Assembly (NCBI RefSeq): GCF_004375085.3
Contig: NZ_SNAQ03000017.1
Location: 1 to 64,000 of the forward strand
Direction: 5' to 3'
Length of the DNA: 64,000 bases
Source: Lewinella sp. W8
GTDB taxonomy: Bacteria > Bacteroidota > Bacteroidia > Chitinophagales > Saprospiraceae
The stretch's first letter is position 1. Each line of letters opens with the position of its first letter. Under the pieces are notes generated by a model, which was not told where the DNA came from, did not search any database, and was given only the letters and a program-made list of their open reading frames with translations. Of this stretch, positions 28,901 to 37,490 are shown piece after piece. Both the position numbers and the translations under genes were made by a program.

Positions 28901-29815
28901 GTCTTCCTTCTGCAGGATGACGTTCTCGATGCCGTCGGCGGCCAGGATGTCTTCGATGTTCTCCTCGGTAAGGACGGTATCCCGCTCGAGGATAATTTCG
29001 TTACGCTCGAGGATTACGAGTTCTCCCGTGTCTTCGTCAACGAAGTCTTCCGTCCAGGCGCGCAGTACCCGGGCGGCGAGTTTCCGTCCGACGGCTCCCG
29101 TGAGGGCTTCGCGGGTGTTGGGCACTTCATCGGCCAGGTCGAAGAGGTCCAGGATGGACTTATCGCTGTCGTAACCGATGGCGCGCAGCAGCGTCGTTAC
29201 GGGGAATTTTTTCTTACGGTCGATGTAGGCGTACATCACCGTGTTGATGTCGGTAGCAAATTCCATCCAGGCGCCCTTGAAGGGGATTACCCGGGCGGAG
29301 TAGATGGCCGTACCGTTGGGGTGGAAGTTCTGACCAAAGAATACTCCGGGGCTGCGGTGCAGCTGGGAGACAATGACGCGCTCGGCGCCGTTGATCACAA
29401 ACGTACCCTTGGGCGTCATGTAGGGGATGTTCCCCAGGAAGACGTCCTGTACGATGGTCTTGAAATCCACGTGTTCTTCGTCATTACAGGAAAGACGAAG
29501 CTTGGCCTTCAGCGGAACGCTGTAGGTGAGTCCACGCTGCATACACTCAGGAATGGTGTAGCGAGGGGGATCGACAAAGTAGTCGAGAAACTCCAGGTTG
29601 AAAATGTTCCGCGTATCGGAGATCGGGAAATTTTCCTGAAATACCCGATAGAGACCTTCCAACGCCCGGTTTTCGGGAGTGGTCTCTAACTGGAAGAATT
29701 CCTGGAATGATTTTAATTGAATTTCTAGAAGGTCGGGGGAATGATCGGTTAGCTTGATCTTACCGAAGCTGACCCGTTGTTCTTCGGCATTAAGGATCTG
29801 GCCGTTTGACGTCAT
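25991..29815 (-). CDS. rpoB: RNA polymerase subunit beta
   Basis: The 1274-residue product is the beta subunit of RNA polymerase. The rifampicin-region sequences [25 protein letters not shown] and [21 protein letters not shown] are intact, showing the wild-type Q, D, H and R positions. Other hallmarks are [19 protein letters not shown] and the C-terminal [21 protein letters not shown]. It lies downstream of rplL and is separated from it by a strong hairpin, so some of its transcription may come from a promoter in the 29816-30060 gap. Confidence 0.99.
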   Translation of the reverse strand: MTSNGQILNAEEQRVSFGKIKLTDHSPDLLEIQLKSFQEFFQLETTPENRALEGLYRVFQENFPISDTRNIFNLEFLDYFVDPPRYTIPECMQRGLTYSVPLKAKLRLSCNDEEHVDFKTIVQDVFLGNIPYMTPKGTFVINGAERVIVSQLHRSPGVFFGQNFHPNGTAIYSARVIPFKGAWMEFATDINTVMYAYIDRKKKFPVTTLLRAIGYDSDKSILDLFDLADEVPNTREALTGAVGRKLAARVLRAWTEDFVDEDTGELVILERNEIILERDTVLTEENIEDILAADGIENVILQKEDVGMDYSIIYNTLQKDPSSSEIEAVQYIYRQLRGSDPPDEETARGIIDKLFFSDKRYNLGEVGRYKINRKLNAGTDDETLVLTKEDIIAIVKYLVALMNQRAEIDDIDHLSNRRVRTVGEQLYAQFGVGLARMARTIRERMNVRDNEVFTPIDLINARTLSSVINSFFGTSQLSQFLDQTNPLSEITHKRRISALGPGGLSRERAGFEVRDVHYSHYGRLCTIETPEGPNIGLISTLCVHAKVNKMGFLETPYRAVADSKVVMDGDPIYLSAEGEDFKKIAQANAEINEKGAFVEDRVKARDHGDFPVLEPHELEFMDVAPNQIVGVSASLIPFLENDDANRALMGSNMQRQAVPLLRPSSPIVGTGLEGKVARDSRMLINAEGDGVIEYVDAKEVIVRYERTDEDRLVSFDDDRKTYRLTKFLRTNQGTCVNLKPIVRRGQKVTKGQILCDGYATEKGELALGQNLKVAFMPWKGYNFEDAIVLSERVVREDIFTSLHIEHFELDVRDTKLGQEELTNDIPNVSEEATKDLDENGIIRVGAWVKEGDILIGKITPKGESDPTPEEKLLRAIFGDKAGDVKDASLKASPSLKGVVIGKDLFSRQKKDQTQKDAEKIKLQKLEDEHKINLNKLKTILVDKLDKLVRGRASQGVSTIYGEAVVPKGEKFTQSLLRDLDYTTIDYSNWTTSDDLNGLIARLLHNYSIKVNEEVGRFKRETFNISVGDELPAGVLKLAKVYLAKKRKLKVGDKLAGRHGNKGIVSRIVRDEDMPFLEDGTPVDIILNPLGVPSRMNLGQIFETVLGWAGEKLGMKFGTPIFDGASQDEIEEYIQQANLPSLGQTYLFDGETGDRFHQQATVGVIYMLKLSHMVDDKMHARSIGPYSLITQQPLGGKAQFGGQRFGEMEVWALEAFGASNILQELLTIKSDDIQGRAKAYEAIVKGDNLPEPNIPESFNVLVHELRGLALDVKFD

Positions 29816-30066
29816 TAGCAGTTTTCCTTTATATTTGGCCCAGGTACCAGACTTCCGCGGTGACTAGTAGCCGGGGGGATGTTATATGGACCGGGCGCGT
29901 TTGCCCGGGCGGGGATTAGGGAGTGCGAATTAGGTAAACAGCAGCTCCCCGAATAAAGTTTTGCCTATCCGACAATTCTCTATACGACGATAGCTTAGCC
30001 GGACAATACCGCCCGCTAAGCCGTCCAAAGGCCCCAAAAGACCTTTTTCAGTGTAAAAGAAGTAGC

Positions 30067-30094
30067 GGGGGCAATTACCGGGGTAATTGCCCCC
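30067..30094 (-). terminator. Strong hairpin after rplL (terminator or attenuator)
   Basis: Arms GGGGGCAATTACC and GGTAATTGCCCCC are perfect and 13 bp long with a minimal loop; outer TAGC/GCTA pairing extends the stem. On the minus strand it is followed by TACTTCTTTTAC, a T-rich tract, just past the rplL stop. It should limit read-through from rplJL into rpoBC, serving the usual excess of L12 over RNA polymerase. The remaining 29816-30060 stretch has no recognised feature. Confidence 0.75.
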
Positions 30095-30121
30095 AGCTAT
30101 TTCTTCAGACAGGAGGCTGAA

Positions 30122-30499
30122 TTACTTCAGCTCAACCGTAGCACCTGCTTCTTCGAGAGCAGCCTTGATGCTTTCGGCCTCTTCCTTAGCAACGCCTTCC
30201 TTGATCGTAGCAGGAGCGCCGTCCACCAGTTCCTTAGCTTCTTTGAGGCCAAGTCCCAGGAGGTTCTTCACTTCTTTTACAACCTTGAGTTTGCTACCAC
30301 CAGCGGATTCGAGTACGATGTCGAAGTCCGTCTTAGCGGCGGCACCAGCGTCGCCACCATCACCGGCGGGGCCAGCAACGGCTACCGCAGCAGCGGCGGG
30401 CTCGATGCCGTACTCGTCTTTCATGATGGTTACGAGCTCGGTTACCTCTTTGATGGTAAGTTCTACGAGCTGTTCGGCGAGGGCTTTTACGTCTGCCAT
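30122..30499 (-). CDS. rplL: Ribosomal protein bL12 (L7/L12)
   Basis: The 125-residue product has the L12 layout: helical N-terminal dimerisation domain ([22 protein letters not shown]), an Ala/Gly-rich hinge (about 35-55), and the compact C-terminal factor-binding domain with [20 protein letters not shown] and [10 protein letters not shown]. It forms the stalk that recruits elongation factors. It follows rplJ by 113 bp and precedes a strong hairpin. Confidence 0.98.
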   Translation of the reverse strand: MADVKALAEQLVELTIKEVTELVTIMKDEYGIEPAAAAVAVAGPAGDGGDAGAAAKTDFDIVLESAGGSKLKVVKEVKNLLGLGLKEAKELVDGAPATIKEGVAKEEAESIKAALEEAGATVELK

Positions 30500-30612
30500 A
30501 ATATAAAGTATTTAAAAGTGATGTACGATAGAGTATCGCGTATCAGCTTGGAAGCCAAAAAATTAATTAAGCGGCAATTGGGTACTCATTAAAAAGTACT
30601 CGTTCACCAGGT

Positions 30613-31140
30613 TTACGCCTCACGCTCTTCGAGCGCCTTGAGGAGGTTGGCGACATTGCTGCCACCGCTTTGCAGGGCACCAAGCAGGTTTTGCATGGGG
30701 CTTTGCAGCAGGGTAAGCAGGTCGCTGATCATTTCCTCGCGAGACTTCAACTTGGACAGTGCGTCCAGTTGCTCGTCGCCGGAGTATACGGCACTGGCAA
30801 TGTAGGCGGCCTTCAGGATGGGGCGTTCGCCGTCTCCACGAAACTCCTTGATTACCTTGGCGGGGGCGTTGGCAACTTCGGCGAACATCAGGGCGGTGGG
30901 GCCCTTCAGCGCGTCAAAAACTGCACTGTAGTTGTTTTCTTCGGGGAAGGTTTCCAGGGCCTTACGGGCCAGGGTGTTCTTCACCACCTGCATGGATACG
31001 CCTTTTTCAAAGCACATTCCGCGCAGCTTATTGGTTTGCTCGACGGTCAGCGTCGAGGCGTCGGCGATGTAGAAGTACTCGTTATTTTCGAAGCGCTCCT
31101 TTAGCTGCTCGATGGCCGCCGCTTTTTCGTTCTTAGTCAT
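30613..31140 (-). CDS. rplJ: Ribosomal protein uL10
   Basis: The 175-residue product is L10, the stalk base that binds 23S rRNA and carries L12 dimers. Recognised stretches are the N-terminal KNEKAAAIEQLKERFENNEYF, the RGMCFEKGVSMQVVKNTLARKA core and the GPTALMFAE strand; the C-terminal helix (ALQSGGSNVANLLKALEER) is the L12-binding part. Only 23 bp separate it from rplA, so no room exists for the long L10 autoregulatory leader seen in E. coli. Confidence 0.98.
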   Translation of the reverse strand: MTKNEKAAAIEQLKERFENNEYFYIADASTLTVEQTNKLRGMCFEKGVSMQVVKNTLARKALETFPEENNYSAVFDALKGPTALMFAEVANAPAKVIKEFRGDGERPILKAAYIASAVYSGDEQLDALSKLKSREEMISDLLTLLQSPMQNLLGALQSGGSNVANLLKALEEREA

Positions 31141-31163
31141 AGTTAACTTACTTTAAGTGACGG

Positions 31164-31856
31164 TTAAGCAATGGATTTCGGGTCTACCTTGATACCGGGG
31201 CTCATGGTAGAGGCCACGGTAACGGATTTGACGTAGGTGCCTTTGGCGCTGGAGGGCTTCATGCGGAGCACCGTTCCCAGCAGTTCATTGGCGTTGTCTT
31301 TCAGTTGGTCGGGGGTGAAACCGACACGACCTACGCTGGAGTGGATGATACCGAATTTGTCAACCCGGAAGGCAATCTTACCGCCCTTAACGTCGGTGAT
31401 GGCCTGGGCAACGTCCATCGTTACCGTTCCGGATTTGGGGTTGGGCATCAGGCCACGGGGGCCGAGTACACGACCGAGACGACCAACTTTAGCCATCGTC
31501 TGTGGCATGGCCACAACAACGTCAAAGTCGGTCCAGCCTTCAGACACCTTGGTGACCATGTCGTCGAGTCCGACGAAGTCGGCACCGGCTTCTTTGGCAG
31601 CCTGTTCCTTATCCGGAGTTACAAAAGCGAGTACGCGCTTGGTCTTACCCGTACCGTGAGGGAGCGTCACCGTGCCACGGAGGGCCTGGTCAGCTTTACG
31701 GGGGTCGATGCCAAGACGCACGTGTACGTCAACCGAAGCGTCGAACTTGGCAGTATTTACTTCCTTCACGAGGGCCATGGCCTCCGCGAGGGTGTACTGC
31801 TTTTCGGCGTCGATTTTCTCAGCGGCGGCCTTGCGGGCCTTACTAAGTTTAGCCAT
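31164..31856 (-). CDS. rplA: Ribosomal protein uL1
   Basis: The start is set at 31856 ([14 protein letters not shown]), giving 230 residues, the normal L1 length; the frame extends 13 codons further upstream without family similarity. Signatures are [32 protein letters not shown] and [15 protein letters not shown]1 binds 23S rRNA at the E-site stalk and often represses its own operon by binding mRNA. Confidence 0.98.
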   Translation of the reverse strand: MAKLSKARKAAAEKIDAEKQYTLAEAMALVKEVNTAKFDASVDVHVRLGIDPRKADQALRGTVTLPHGTGKTKRVLAFVTPDKEQAAKEAGADFVGLDDMVTKVSEGWTDFDVVVAMPQTMAKVGRLGRVLGPRGLMPNPKSGTVTMDVAQAITDVKGGKIAFRVDKFGIIHSSVGRVGFTPDQLKDNANELLGTVLRMKPSSAKGTYVKSVTVASTMSPGIKVDPKSIA

Positions 31857-31959
31857 TAGTATAGAAATTTGAGGTGAAGCGCATGCCGGAGGCATGCTCC
31901 CTACATTGATTACAAGATTAGATGAATGCCCGGGAATAGATTACCCGAACGGGGCAGCC

Positions 31960-32403
31960 TTAGGCTTCCCAGGGAGGAGTTCCGTCCACAACGATACCCA
32001 TGGAGCGGGCCGTTCCGGCCACCATTTTCATGCCGCTCTCTACGGTAAAGCAGTTGAGGTCAGACATTTTGTCCTCGGCGATGGCGCGCACCTGGTCCCA
32101 GCTTACCTTGGCAACCTTGTCCCGGTTGGGCTCCTTGGATCCGCTCTTGATCTTTGCGGCTTCCAGCAGCTGAACGGCCGCGGGAGGCGTCTTGATGACA
32201 AAGTCAAAGGACTTATCCTTGTAAACGGTGATGACTACCGGAAGTACTTTTCCGGGGCGGTCCTGCGTAGCGGCGTTAAAGCGCTTACAGAACTCCATGA
32301 TATTGACCCCCTTGGCACCCAGTGCGGGACCTACCGGAGGAGCAGGGTTTGCGGCTCCACCGCGTACCTGTAGTTTGATAAAACCTTCTGCTTCTTTAGC
32401 CAT
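31960..32403 (-). CDS. rplK: Ribosomal protein uL11
   Basis: The 147-residue product has the L11 signatures [20 protein letters not shown] at the N-terminus, [26 protein letters not shown] and the C-terminal [12 protein letters not shown]. It binds the GTPase-associated 23S rRNA region. It lies between nusG and rplA in the conserved order. Confidence 0.98.
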   Translation of the reverse strand: MAKEAEGFIKLQVRGGAANPAPPVGPALGAKGVNIMEFCKRFNAATQDRPGKVLPVVITVYKDKSFDFVIKTPPAAVQLLEAAKIKSGSKEPNRDKVAKVSWDQVRAIAEDKMSDLNCFTVESGMKMVAGTARSMGIVVDGTPPWEA

Positions 32404-32473
32404 TTTAGCTTATTTGCGTCGTACGAGCGAAAACCACGGGGGAATTCTCCGACTATGTTCCAGATGATTGGGG

Positions 32474-33019
32474 TTACGACTGCTTTTCGACCTGCATGAA
32501 GTTGAGTTCCACTTCGGTGCCGCGGCCAAAAATCTTGACGATAACTTTGAGTTTCTTCTTTTCCTCGTTGACTTCCTGAATATCCCCGACAAATTCGTTG
32601 AACGGACCGTCGATGATTTTCACCGTCTCTCCCTCGATGAAGGGTTCGATCATGGTATCATCAGCCTCCAGGTTTTCGTCAACCTTACCGAGCAGGCGGT
32701 TAGCTTCGCTGTCCCGCATCGGGATCGGCTCCGCTTTACCCAGGAAGTGAATAACGTTGGGAAGGCTGGTAATGGCATCCACCAATTCGGCGTTGAGGGC
32801 ATAGGGATCTGCCTCCACCAGGATGTAGCCGGGAAGGATGTTTCGGTCTGAGATAACCTTCTTACCACCGCGAATCTTGTATACCTTCTCGGTGGGTACA
32901 ACGATCTTGGTCACGTGGTTTTCCCAGTTGTTCCGAGCGATCTCCTTCTCGATCCGCTCCTTGATTTTTTTCTCCTTACCGGAGATGACCCGCAATGAAT
33001 ACCATTTGGTGACTGCCAT
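32474..33019 (-). CDS. nusG: Transcription antitermination/termination factor NusG
   Basis: The 181-residue protein has the NGN domain (KWYSLRVISGKEKKIKERIE, then LPGYILVEAD) and a C-terminal KOW domain (GETVKIIDGPFNEFVGDIQE, KLKVIVKIFGRGTEVELNF). It couples RNA polymerase to Rho or ribosomes. It follows secE by 9 bp, the standard secE-nusG pair. Confidence 0.98.
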   Translation of the reverse strand: MAVTKWYSLRVISGKEKKIKERIEKEIARNNWENHVTKIVVPTEKVYKIRGGKKVISDRNILPGYILVEADPYALNAELVDAITSLPNVIHFLGKAEPIPMRDSEANRLLGKVDENLEADDTMIEPFIEGETVKIIDGPFNEFVGDIQEVNEEKKKLKVIVKIFGRGTEVELNFMQVEKQS

Positions 33020-33028
33020 GGAACTTAA

Positions 33029-33220
33029 TTAGACGGCGCCGTAGATAAGGTCTACAACATTTTTCCAAACAAAGTCCATTACCATAATCAGCAGCGCAAA
33101 GATTACGGAGCCGATCAGTACCAGAATGGTGTTGGTCTGAAGCGTGGAGAAGCTGGGCCAGGTCACGTTGTGCACCAGCTCATTGTAGCTTTCCCGCAGG
33201 TAAAGTCCGATTTTGTTCAT
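33029..33220 (-). CDS. secE: Preprotein translocase subunit SecE
   Basis: The start at 33220 gives MNKIGLYLRESYNELVHNVTW, 63 residues, the short single-span SecE form. The conserved amphipathic helix with E-L-x-x-V-x-W-P-S and one transmembrane helix (about 28-50) are visible. The frame extends 16 codons upstream without support. It lies between tRNA-Trp and nusG as in most bacteria. Confidence 0.95.
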   Translation of the reverse strand: MNKIGLYLRESYNELVHNVTWPSFSTLQTNTILVLIGSVIFALLIMVMDFVWKNVVDLIYGAV

Positions 33221-33266
33221 CAGAGGATTATTATGTACGACCAACCGAAGTTGACCGTAATGAGGC

Positions 33267-33407
33267 ACGGGTAGAGAGATTACGTCCGACTAGCGTCAGG
33301 CCGTGAGACCGCTTCGCTAAGTTCGAACTCCCAGCCCCTGGTTTGCCTACGGCGCTGCTTCGCGGTCGCTTGCTATGCGCGGACTGCTGGCGGCGGTTGG
33401 AGACCTG
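33267..33407 (-). pseudogene. Degenerate tRNA-Trp copy L2 (3' part, T-loop and anticodon-loop insertions)
   Basis: On the minus strand the copy runs from GGTCTCCAA (anticodon CCA) through an insertion of about 50 nt, then AACCAGGGGCTGGGAGTTCGA. A second insertion of about 40 nt follows in the T-loop, then the acceptor end CTCTCTACCCGT. The 5' half (acceptor and D arm) is absent. It is the copy farthest downstream of the intact tRNA, just upstream of secE. Confidence 0.75.
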
Positions 33408-33618
33408 AGGCTCGGAGAGAATCTTTCCATCCGAAGTTCTGCACGGGTAGAGAGACTCGAACTCCCAGCCCCTGGTTTCGTTTGCTACGCGGCACGGCTG
33501 CCTGCGGCGGTTGGAGACCTGAAGCTCGGAGAGAATCTTTCCATCCGAAGTTCTGCACGGGTAGAGAGACTCGAACTCCCAGCCCCTGGTTTTGGAGACC
33601 AGTGCTCTACCAATTGAG
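33391..33618 (-). repeat. 114-bp tandem units with tRNA-Trp 3' halves
   Basis: The sequence CGGCGGTTGGAGACCTGA..GCTCGGAGAGAATC.. starts at 33391 and again at 33505, a 114-bp period, and the second unit runs into the intact tRNA-Trp gene. Within the unit the leader GAGAATCTTTCCATCCGAAG and the tRNA 3' half are nearly identical; the insert in the anticodon loop differs between copies. The arrangement looks like tandem duplication that included the 3' half of tRNA-Trp. Confidence 0.8.
33443..33517 (-). pseudogene. Degenerate tRNA-Trp copy L1 (3' half, anticodon-loop insertion)
   Basis: The minus strand reads CAGGTCTCCAA, then about 32 inserted bases, then AAACCAGGGGCTGGGAG and an intact T arm and acceptor end. 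The insertion falls between the positions equivalent to tRNA 37 and 38. The 5' half is absent. Confidence 0.78.
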
Positions 33619-33628
33619 CTATACCCGT
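33556..33628 (-). tRNA. tRNA-Trp (anticodon CCA)
   Basis: A complete cloverleaf: acceptor ACGGGTA/TACCCGT, D arm AGCTC..GAGC, anticodon stem CTGGT/ACCAG with loop CTCCAAA, T arm GGGAG/CTCTC with TTCGAGT, and discriminator G. CCA is not encoded. It is the only intact copy inside the repeat field and sits between tuf and secE as expected. Confidence 0.97.
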
Positions 33629-33666
33629 GTATGGTTATTTCAAAGAGTGCACCTTGCGTTCAAGGT

Positions 33667-33773
33667 GGGTATGGGAACAGCCCCTGGTTGGCCTGCGGCG
33701 CTACCTAAAGGTGGTTGGAGACCAGTGCTCTACCACCACGAAGTAGTCGCGAAGCGCATTGAGCTATACCCGT
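33667..33773 (-). pseudogene. tRNA-Trp-like copy R1 with D-loop and anticodon-loop insertions
   Basis: The minus strand keeps the 5' acceptor ACGGGTA, AGCTCAAT, GGTAGAGC, the anticodon stem and CCA anticodon, and ends in TACCC. It carries about 23 extra bases in the D-loop and about 25 after position 37 of the anticodon loop. The T arm is lost. Confidence 0.8.
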
Positions 33774-33811
33774 GTATGGTTATTTCAAAGAATACACCTT
33801 GCGTTCAAGGT

Positions 33812-33918
33812 GGGTGCGGGGACAGCCCCTGGTTGGCCTGCGCGGCTACCTAAAGGTGGTTGGAGACCAGTGCTCTGCCACCACGAAGTAGTCGCGAAGC
33901 GCATTGAGCTATACCCGT
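33812..33918 (-). pseudogene. tRNA-Trp-like copy R2
   Basis: Same layout as R1, one 145-bp period away: D-loop insert, anticodon-loop insert after position 37, no T arm. The anticodon-loop insert differs from R1 at its GC-rich end (GCCGCG instead of GCGCCG), and the acceptor 3' end has decayed to TGCCC. Confidence 0.8.
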
Positions 33919-33956
33919 GTATGGTTATTTCAAAGAGTGCACCTTGCGTTCAAGGT

Positions 33957-34063
33957 GGGTATGGGAACAGCCCCTGGTTTCGCTGCGCGGCTACCTAAAG
34001 GTGGTTGGAGACCAGTGCTCTGCCACCACGAAGTAGTCGCGAAGCGCATTGAGCTATACCCGT
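33957..34063 (-). pseudogene. tRNA-Trp-like copy R3
   Basis: Same layout as R1 and R2. The end of the anticodon-loop insert reads GCAGCGAAACCAG, different again from the other copies, while the D-loop insert is unchanged. Confidence 0.8.
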
Positions 34064-34206
34064 GTATGGTTATTTCAAAGAGTGCACCTTGCGTTCAAGG
34101 TGTAAAAGACGGCAACGGATTCACCCTGCTTTCAGGGTAAGGTTGCACCTGCGCTTGTCGCAAAAACCGTGCCAAAGGAGGCGAGGAGATGCAGGCAGGT
34201 AAGAAA

Positions 34207-34246
34207 GTGAAAGTTAAGCACCCACCAGAGGGTACTTAACTTTCAC
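34207..34246 (-). terminator. Hairpin terminator downstream of tuf
   Basis: Arms GTGAAAGTTAAG and CTTAACTTTCAC form a 12-bp stem with an inner CCC/GGG pairing; on the minus strand TTTCTTACC follows. A second hairpin (AAGGAATC...GATTCCTT, about 34255-34288) overlaps the tuf stop. Together they should separate tuf from the tRNA-Trp region. Confidence 0.75.
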
Positions 34247-34287
34247 ATCTTTATCAAGGAATCGGGCGGACGCCCGACGTAGATTCC

Positions 34288-35490
34288 TTAAGCGTCGAGT
34301 ACTTCGGTAACCTGACCGGCACCTACCGTACGGCCACCTTCGCGGATAGCGAAGCGAAGACCTTTTTCCATGGCGATCTCGGCGAGCAGCTTAACCTCGA
34401 GGGTTACGTTATCACCGGGCATTACCATTTCCACGTTCTCGGGGAGAGTTACATCACCCGTTACGTCCGTGGTACGGAAGTAGAACTGAGGACGGTAGCC
34501 GTTGAAGAACGGGGTGTGACGACCACCTTCTTCTTTAGACAGTACGTAAACCTCACACTTGAAGTGCTTGTGGGGCTTTACGGAACCTGGCTTACAGATT
34601 ACCATACCACGCTTGATGGCTTCCTTCTCAATACCGCGAAGCAGCAGACCGGCGTTGTCACCAGCTTCACCGCGATCGAGAAGCTTACGGAACATTTCTA
34701 CACCCGTGATGGTGGAGGTCAGTGCCTTCTCACCTTCTTTCTGCATACCCAGGATCTCAACGGGGTCACCAACGTTGATGACACCACGCTCGATACGACC
34801 GGTAGCAACTGTACCACGACCCGTGATGGAGAATACGTCCTCTACGGGCATCAGGAAGGGAAGGTCAACCAGACGCTCGGGCTCGGGAATGTCACTGTCA
34901 ACGGCGGCCATCAGGTCCATGATCTGCTGCTTACCGTCAGCGTCTCCTTCGAGTGCTTTCAGGGCAGAACCGATGATGATGCTTGCGTTGTCGCCGTCGT
35001 ACTCGTACTGGCTCAGCAGTTCGCGTACTTCCATTTCAACGAGTTCCAGCATCTCTTCGTCATCAACAAGGTCGGCCTTGTTCATGAATACTACGATATT
35101 GGGTACACCTACCTGACGAGCCAGGAGGATGTGCTCACGCGTCTGGGGCATGGGGCCGTCCGTAGCAGCAACTACGAGGATAGCTCCGTCCATCTGAGCG
35201 GCACCCGTAACCATGTTCTTTACGTAGTCAGCGTGGCCGGGGCAGTCAACGTGAGCGTAGTGACGGTTCGCGGTTTCGTACTCAACGTGAGCAGTGTTAA
35301 TCGTGATACCGCGCTCTTTTTCTTCGGGAGCGGAGTCGATGCTGTCGTAGGACATAACGTTACCGCCACCAGCAGCTTCGGCCAGTACGGTCGTGATCGC
35401 AGCGGTCAGGGTGGTCTTACCGTGGTCAACGTGACCGATAGTACCGATGTTGACGTGCGGCTTATCTCTATTGAATGTTTCCTTAGCCAT
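34288..35490 (-). CDS. tuf: Elongation factor Tu
   Basis: The 400-residue product delivers aminoacyl-tRNA to the ribosome. GTPase motifs are [11 protein letters not shown] (G1), the RGITI switch I, DCPGHADY (G3), NKAD (G4) and SALKAL (G5). Domain 2 and 3 hallmarks such as [13 protein letters not shown] and [10 protein letters not shown] end the chain. It lies behind four tRNA genes, the same order as the tufB locus of many bacteria. Confidence 0.99.
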   Translation of the reverse strand: MAKETFNRDKPHVNIGTIGHVDHGKTTLTAAITTVLAEAAGGGNVMSYDSIDSAPEEKERGITINTAHVEYETANRHYAHVDCPGHADYVKNMVTGAAQMDGAILVVAATDGPMPQTREHILLARQVGVPNIVVFMNKADLVDDEEMLELVEMEVRELLSQYEYDGDNASIIIGSALKALEGDADGKQQIMDLMAAVDSDIPEPERLVDLPFLMPVEDVFSITGRGTVATGRIERGVINVGDPVEILGMQKEGEKALTSTITGVEMFRKLLDRGEAGDNAGLLLRGIEKEAIKRGMVICKPGSVKPHKHFKCEVYVLSKEEGGRHTPFFNGYRPQFYFRTTDVTGDVTLPENVEMVMPGDNVTLEVKLLAEIAMEKGLRFAIREGGRTVGAGQVTEVLDA

Positions 35491-35644
35491 TACAGGATAA
35501 GATTTAAGGGGATTAAAAAACTAGTTTGGTCAGGGTGCGAACCGCACCCCGGCCGCCCCTATCTGCCGGAAAATCCGGAGACTTTTTGTGACTTGCGGAC
35601 CAAGCCCGCAAATCTGAAATAAAACCTGAATTTCATTCCAAATG

Positions 35645-35716
<72 letters not shown>

Positions 35717-35807
35717 AAATTTCAAGTAGCGGCAACCATCGTTATGGTCGCCCAGTGAAAGCACGCAAGACCAATTTAATGGTCCATCAATACCTCCACC
35801 GTAGTGG

Positions 35808-35880
35808 AGCGGAAGACGAGACTCGAACCCGCGACCCTCAGCTTGGAAGGCTGATGCTCTACCAACTGAGCTACTTCCGC
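35808..35880 (-). tRNA. tRNA-Gly (anticodon TCC)
   Basis: Acceptor GCGGAAG/CTTCCGC, anticodon stem TCAGC/GCTGA with loop CTTCCAA, T-loop TTCGAGT. All arms are intact. Confidence 0.96.
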
Positions 35881-35890
35881 AAGTGATGTT

Positions 35891-35911
35891 TGAGATTTGA
35901 GATTTGAGATT
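35891..35911. repeat. Heptamer tandem repeat TGAGATT x3
   Basis: Three perfect TGAGATT copies followed by a diverged fourth (TGATGTT) lie in the spacer between tRNA-Gly and tRNA-Tyr. The 7-bp unit matches the period of the rpsI-rpsB repeat. Confidence 0.85.
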
Positions 35912-35998
35912 TGATGTTGTTGGGTGCTCACTCTTTCAAGAAAAGCATTTCCCTCAACATCATACGTCAAACGTCGCGTATCAAATATCAAGATAATG

Positions 35999-36080
35999 TG
36001 GGGGTGGTAGGATTCGAACCTACTCAGCCGAAACACTGGATTTACAGTCCAGCCCACCTCTCCAACTGTGGCGCACCCCC
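35999..36080 (-). tRNA. tRNA-Tyr (anticodon GTA)
   Basis: An 82-nt class II tRNA with a long variable arm. Acceptor GGGGGTG/CACCCCC, anticodon stem CTGGA/TCCAG with loop CTGTAAA, discriminator A. Confidence 0.96.
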
Positions 36081-36131
36081 GGTGGTTTCTAGATCACGAC
36101 CAATTTCCCCGGAAGGAAAATGACAATTTTG

Positions 36132-36204
36132 AGCCGATAGACGGACTCGAACCGCCGACCAGCTGATTACAAATCAGCTGCTCTACCAACTGAGCTATAT
36201 CGGC
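36132..36204 (-). tRNA. tRNA-Thr (anticodon TGT)
   Basis: Acceptor GCCGATA/TATCGGC, anticodon stem GCTGA/TCAGC with loop TTTGTAA, T-loop TTCGAGT. First gene of the Thr-Tyr-Gly-Thr-tuf series. Confidence 0.96.
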
Positions 36205-36268
36205 TGATGAGCCGGTGATCTAGGCTATTTTTTCAAGTCAACTCTTGGACGTTTTCCAAAAGCGATTG

Positions 36269-36299
36269 CAAAGGTAAGTCCTTTCTCACAATTGGCAAA
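36269..36299 (-). promoter_or_regulatory. Predicted Bacteroidota promoter of the tRNA-tuf operon
   Basis: The minus strand has TACCTTTG at 36276-36269, matching the TAnnTTTG -7 element, and TTTTG at 36299-36295 in the -33 position, 18 nt upstream. It lies 65 bp before tRNA-Thr. No experimental support. Confidence 0.55.
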
Positions 36300-36310
36300 A
36301 CACCACGAAA

Positions 36311-37240
36311 TTATTTTTTAGTTCCTTTTTTATTCTCTTTTTCGCCGCCGCCTTCCGGGTGCGCCTGTTGGTAGATTTCCCGCAGTCTTCTTACGTTGTT
36401 GTGGGTGTAAAGCTGCGTCGCCGCCAGATTGGCGTGGCCCAGTAACTCCTTGACCGCATTGAGGTCCGCCCCGCCCTCCAGCAAATGGGTGGCAAAGGTG
36501 TGCCGTAGCACGTGGGGACTTTTCTTGTCCTCGGTCGTAAAGGCTTCCAGATATTGCTTTACCCGGTTGTAAACATACTTGGGATACATGGGCTTCCCAC
36601 GATCCGTCAGTAGCAGTTCCGTGATCTCGGGGGCGGCCACCACCTGCTGACGCAAGTGTGCATAATACTCAATCAGCTCCGCCAGGGCCGGACCGAAGGG
36701 AACCAGACGCTCTTTATTTCCCTTTCCGCGAACCGTCAGGCGGCGGCGGTCCATGTCCACGTCCGATTCCCGCAGCCCGATTAATTCGGCCCTCCTCAGT
36801 CCGCAACTATATAATATGGTCAGGAGCAGCTGGTCCCTCAGGGTGGAGAAATCCTGGTTATGGGTGGGGTCCGGGAAAGCGTTGAACAGTCTTTTCATCT
36901 CCCCTCCCCCCACGGCGGTGGGTAAACGACGCCCCACCTTGGGGGTGGGAATCCGTAGCGTGGGATTATCCTTTTGTTGCCCCCTGGCCTGACGATACTT
37001 ATAATAGGCCTTGAGGGCAGACAACTTCCGTCGAATGGTCGTCGCCGCCATCCCCTCTTCCACCATCTGGGCCAGCCAGCTTTTCACCATCGCCCGGTTC
37101 ACCTCCCTGGCCTGGCTTACTTCGTACTGAAGTTCGCAGTAGCGGGCAAACTGCCGCAAATCTCCCTCGTAGGCCAACAGGGTGTGGTCACTTAGTCGCC
37201 GCTGATGGCGCAGGTGGGCCAGAAATTCGATAAACTGCAC
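36311..37240 (-). CDS. Tyrosine recombinase of the XerC/XerD type
   Basis: The 309-residue protein has an N-terminal SAM-like core-binding domain (FIEFLAHLRHQRRLSDHTLL) and the catalytic domain with all expected residues: R in CGLRRAEL, K in GKGNKERLVPFG, H-x-x-R in SPHVLRHTFATHLL, H in LGHANLAATQLY, and the nucleophilic Y of QLYTHNN. The length equals that of chromosomal Xer proteins that resolve dimers at dif. No dif site was recognised in the window. XerC and XerD cannot be told apart here. The lysine-rich C-terminal tail is unremarkable. Confidence 0.9.
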   Translation of the reverse strand: MQFIEFLAHLRHQRRLSDHTLLAYEGDLRQFARYCELQYEVSQAREVNRAMVKSWLAQMVEEGMAATTIRRKLSALKAYYKYRQARGQQKDNPTLRIPTPKVGRRLPTAVGGGEMKRLFNAFPDPTHNQDFSTLRDQLLLTILYSCGLRRAELIGLRESDVDMDRRRLTVRGKGNKERLVPFGPALAELIEYYAHLRQQVVAAPEITELLLTDRGKPMYPKYVYNRVKQYLEAFTTEDKKSPHVLRHTFATHLLEGGADLNAVKELLGHANLAATQLYTHNNVRRLREIYQQAHPEGGGEKENKKGTKK

Positions 37241-37260
37241 GGGAGCGGTGATTCAATGAT

Positions 37261-37448
37261 GTGTGATGAAAATCCACTGGTCTGACCAGACACTCCTTGC
37301 CCCCCGATAGCTATCGGGGGGCAACGTCATGTACCGTTCAGACCAGGGTTTAACCGTGGTCGGCGCTGTTTCGCGAAGGCGTAACCGAGTGAAACGGCGT
37401 CCGAACACTTTTAGACTCAGCATCCCAGGCGCGAAATTTTTGTCACCC
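37261..37448. mobile_element. MITE-like element, family B, copy 1
   Basis: A 188-bp gene-less segment with imperfect terminal inverted repeats (GTGTGATGAAAATCCAC at the left; GGGTGACAAAAATTTCG read inward from the right). About 76 bp at its right end match the left end of the element at 42057-42248 in inverted orientation with roughly 90 percent identity. The middle holds palindromes (TGGTCTGACCA, CCCCGATAGCTATCGGGG). No clear target duplication was seen. Confidence 0.7.
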
Positions 37449-37490
37449 CAGATTCTTTGAGTAACCCAACAAAGCTACGGCTCAATTCTG

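Larger units (their letters stand above)
33629..34105 (-). repeat. 145-bp tandem array carrying tRNA-Trp-like copies (3 units plus a partial)
   Basis: The string ACCCGTGTATGGTTATTTC recurs at about 33623, 33768, 33913 and 34058, an exact 145-bp period. Each unit, read on the minus strand, has a perfect small hairpin (CACCTTGAACGCAAGGTG), a spacer, and a tRNA-Trp-like sequence. A partial fourth unit ends near 34105. Units differ by a few substitutions, mostly in the inserts, so they are recent duplicates or are being homogenised. Confidence 0.9.

Noticed and set aside
22722-29689. Four long plus-strand frames (up to 588 codons) opposite rpoC and rpoB
   Set aside because: They are antisense shadows created by the codon bias of rpoBC; their translations are low in complexity and resemble no family.
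33629-34105. CRISPR array
   Set aside because: The repeat unit is 145 bp with no short repeat/unique spacer alternation, and the units contain tRNA-Trp sequence; no cas genes are nearby.
33375-34140. Repeated small plus-strand frames in the tRNA-Trp region
   Set aside because: Their repeated peptides are simply translations of the 114-bp and 145-bp tRNA-derived repeats.
34516-35622. 368-codon plus-strand frame opposite tuf
   Set aside because: Antisense shadow of a strongly codon-biased gene; it runs over the tuf start and into the tRNA region.
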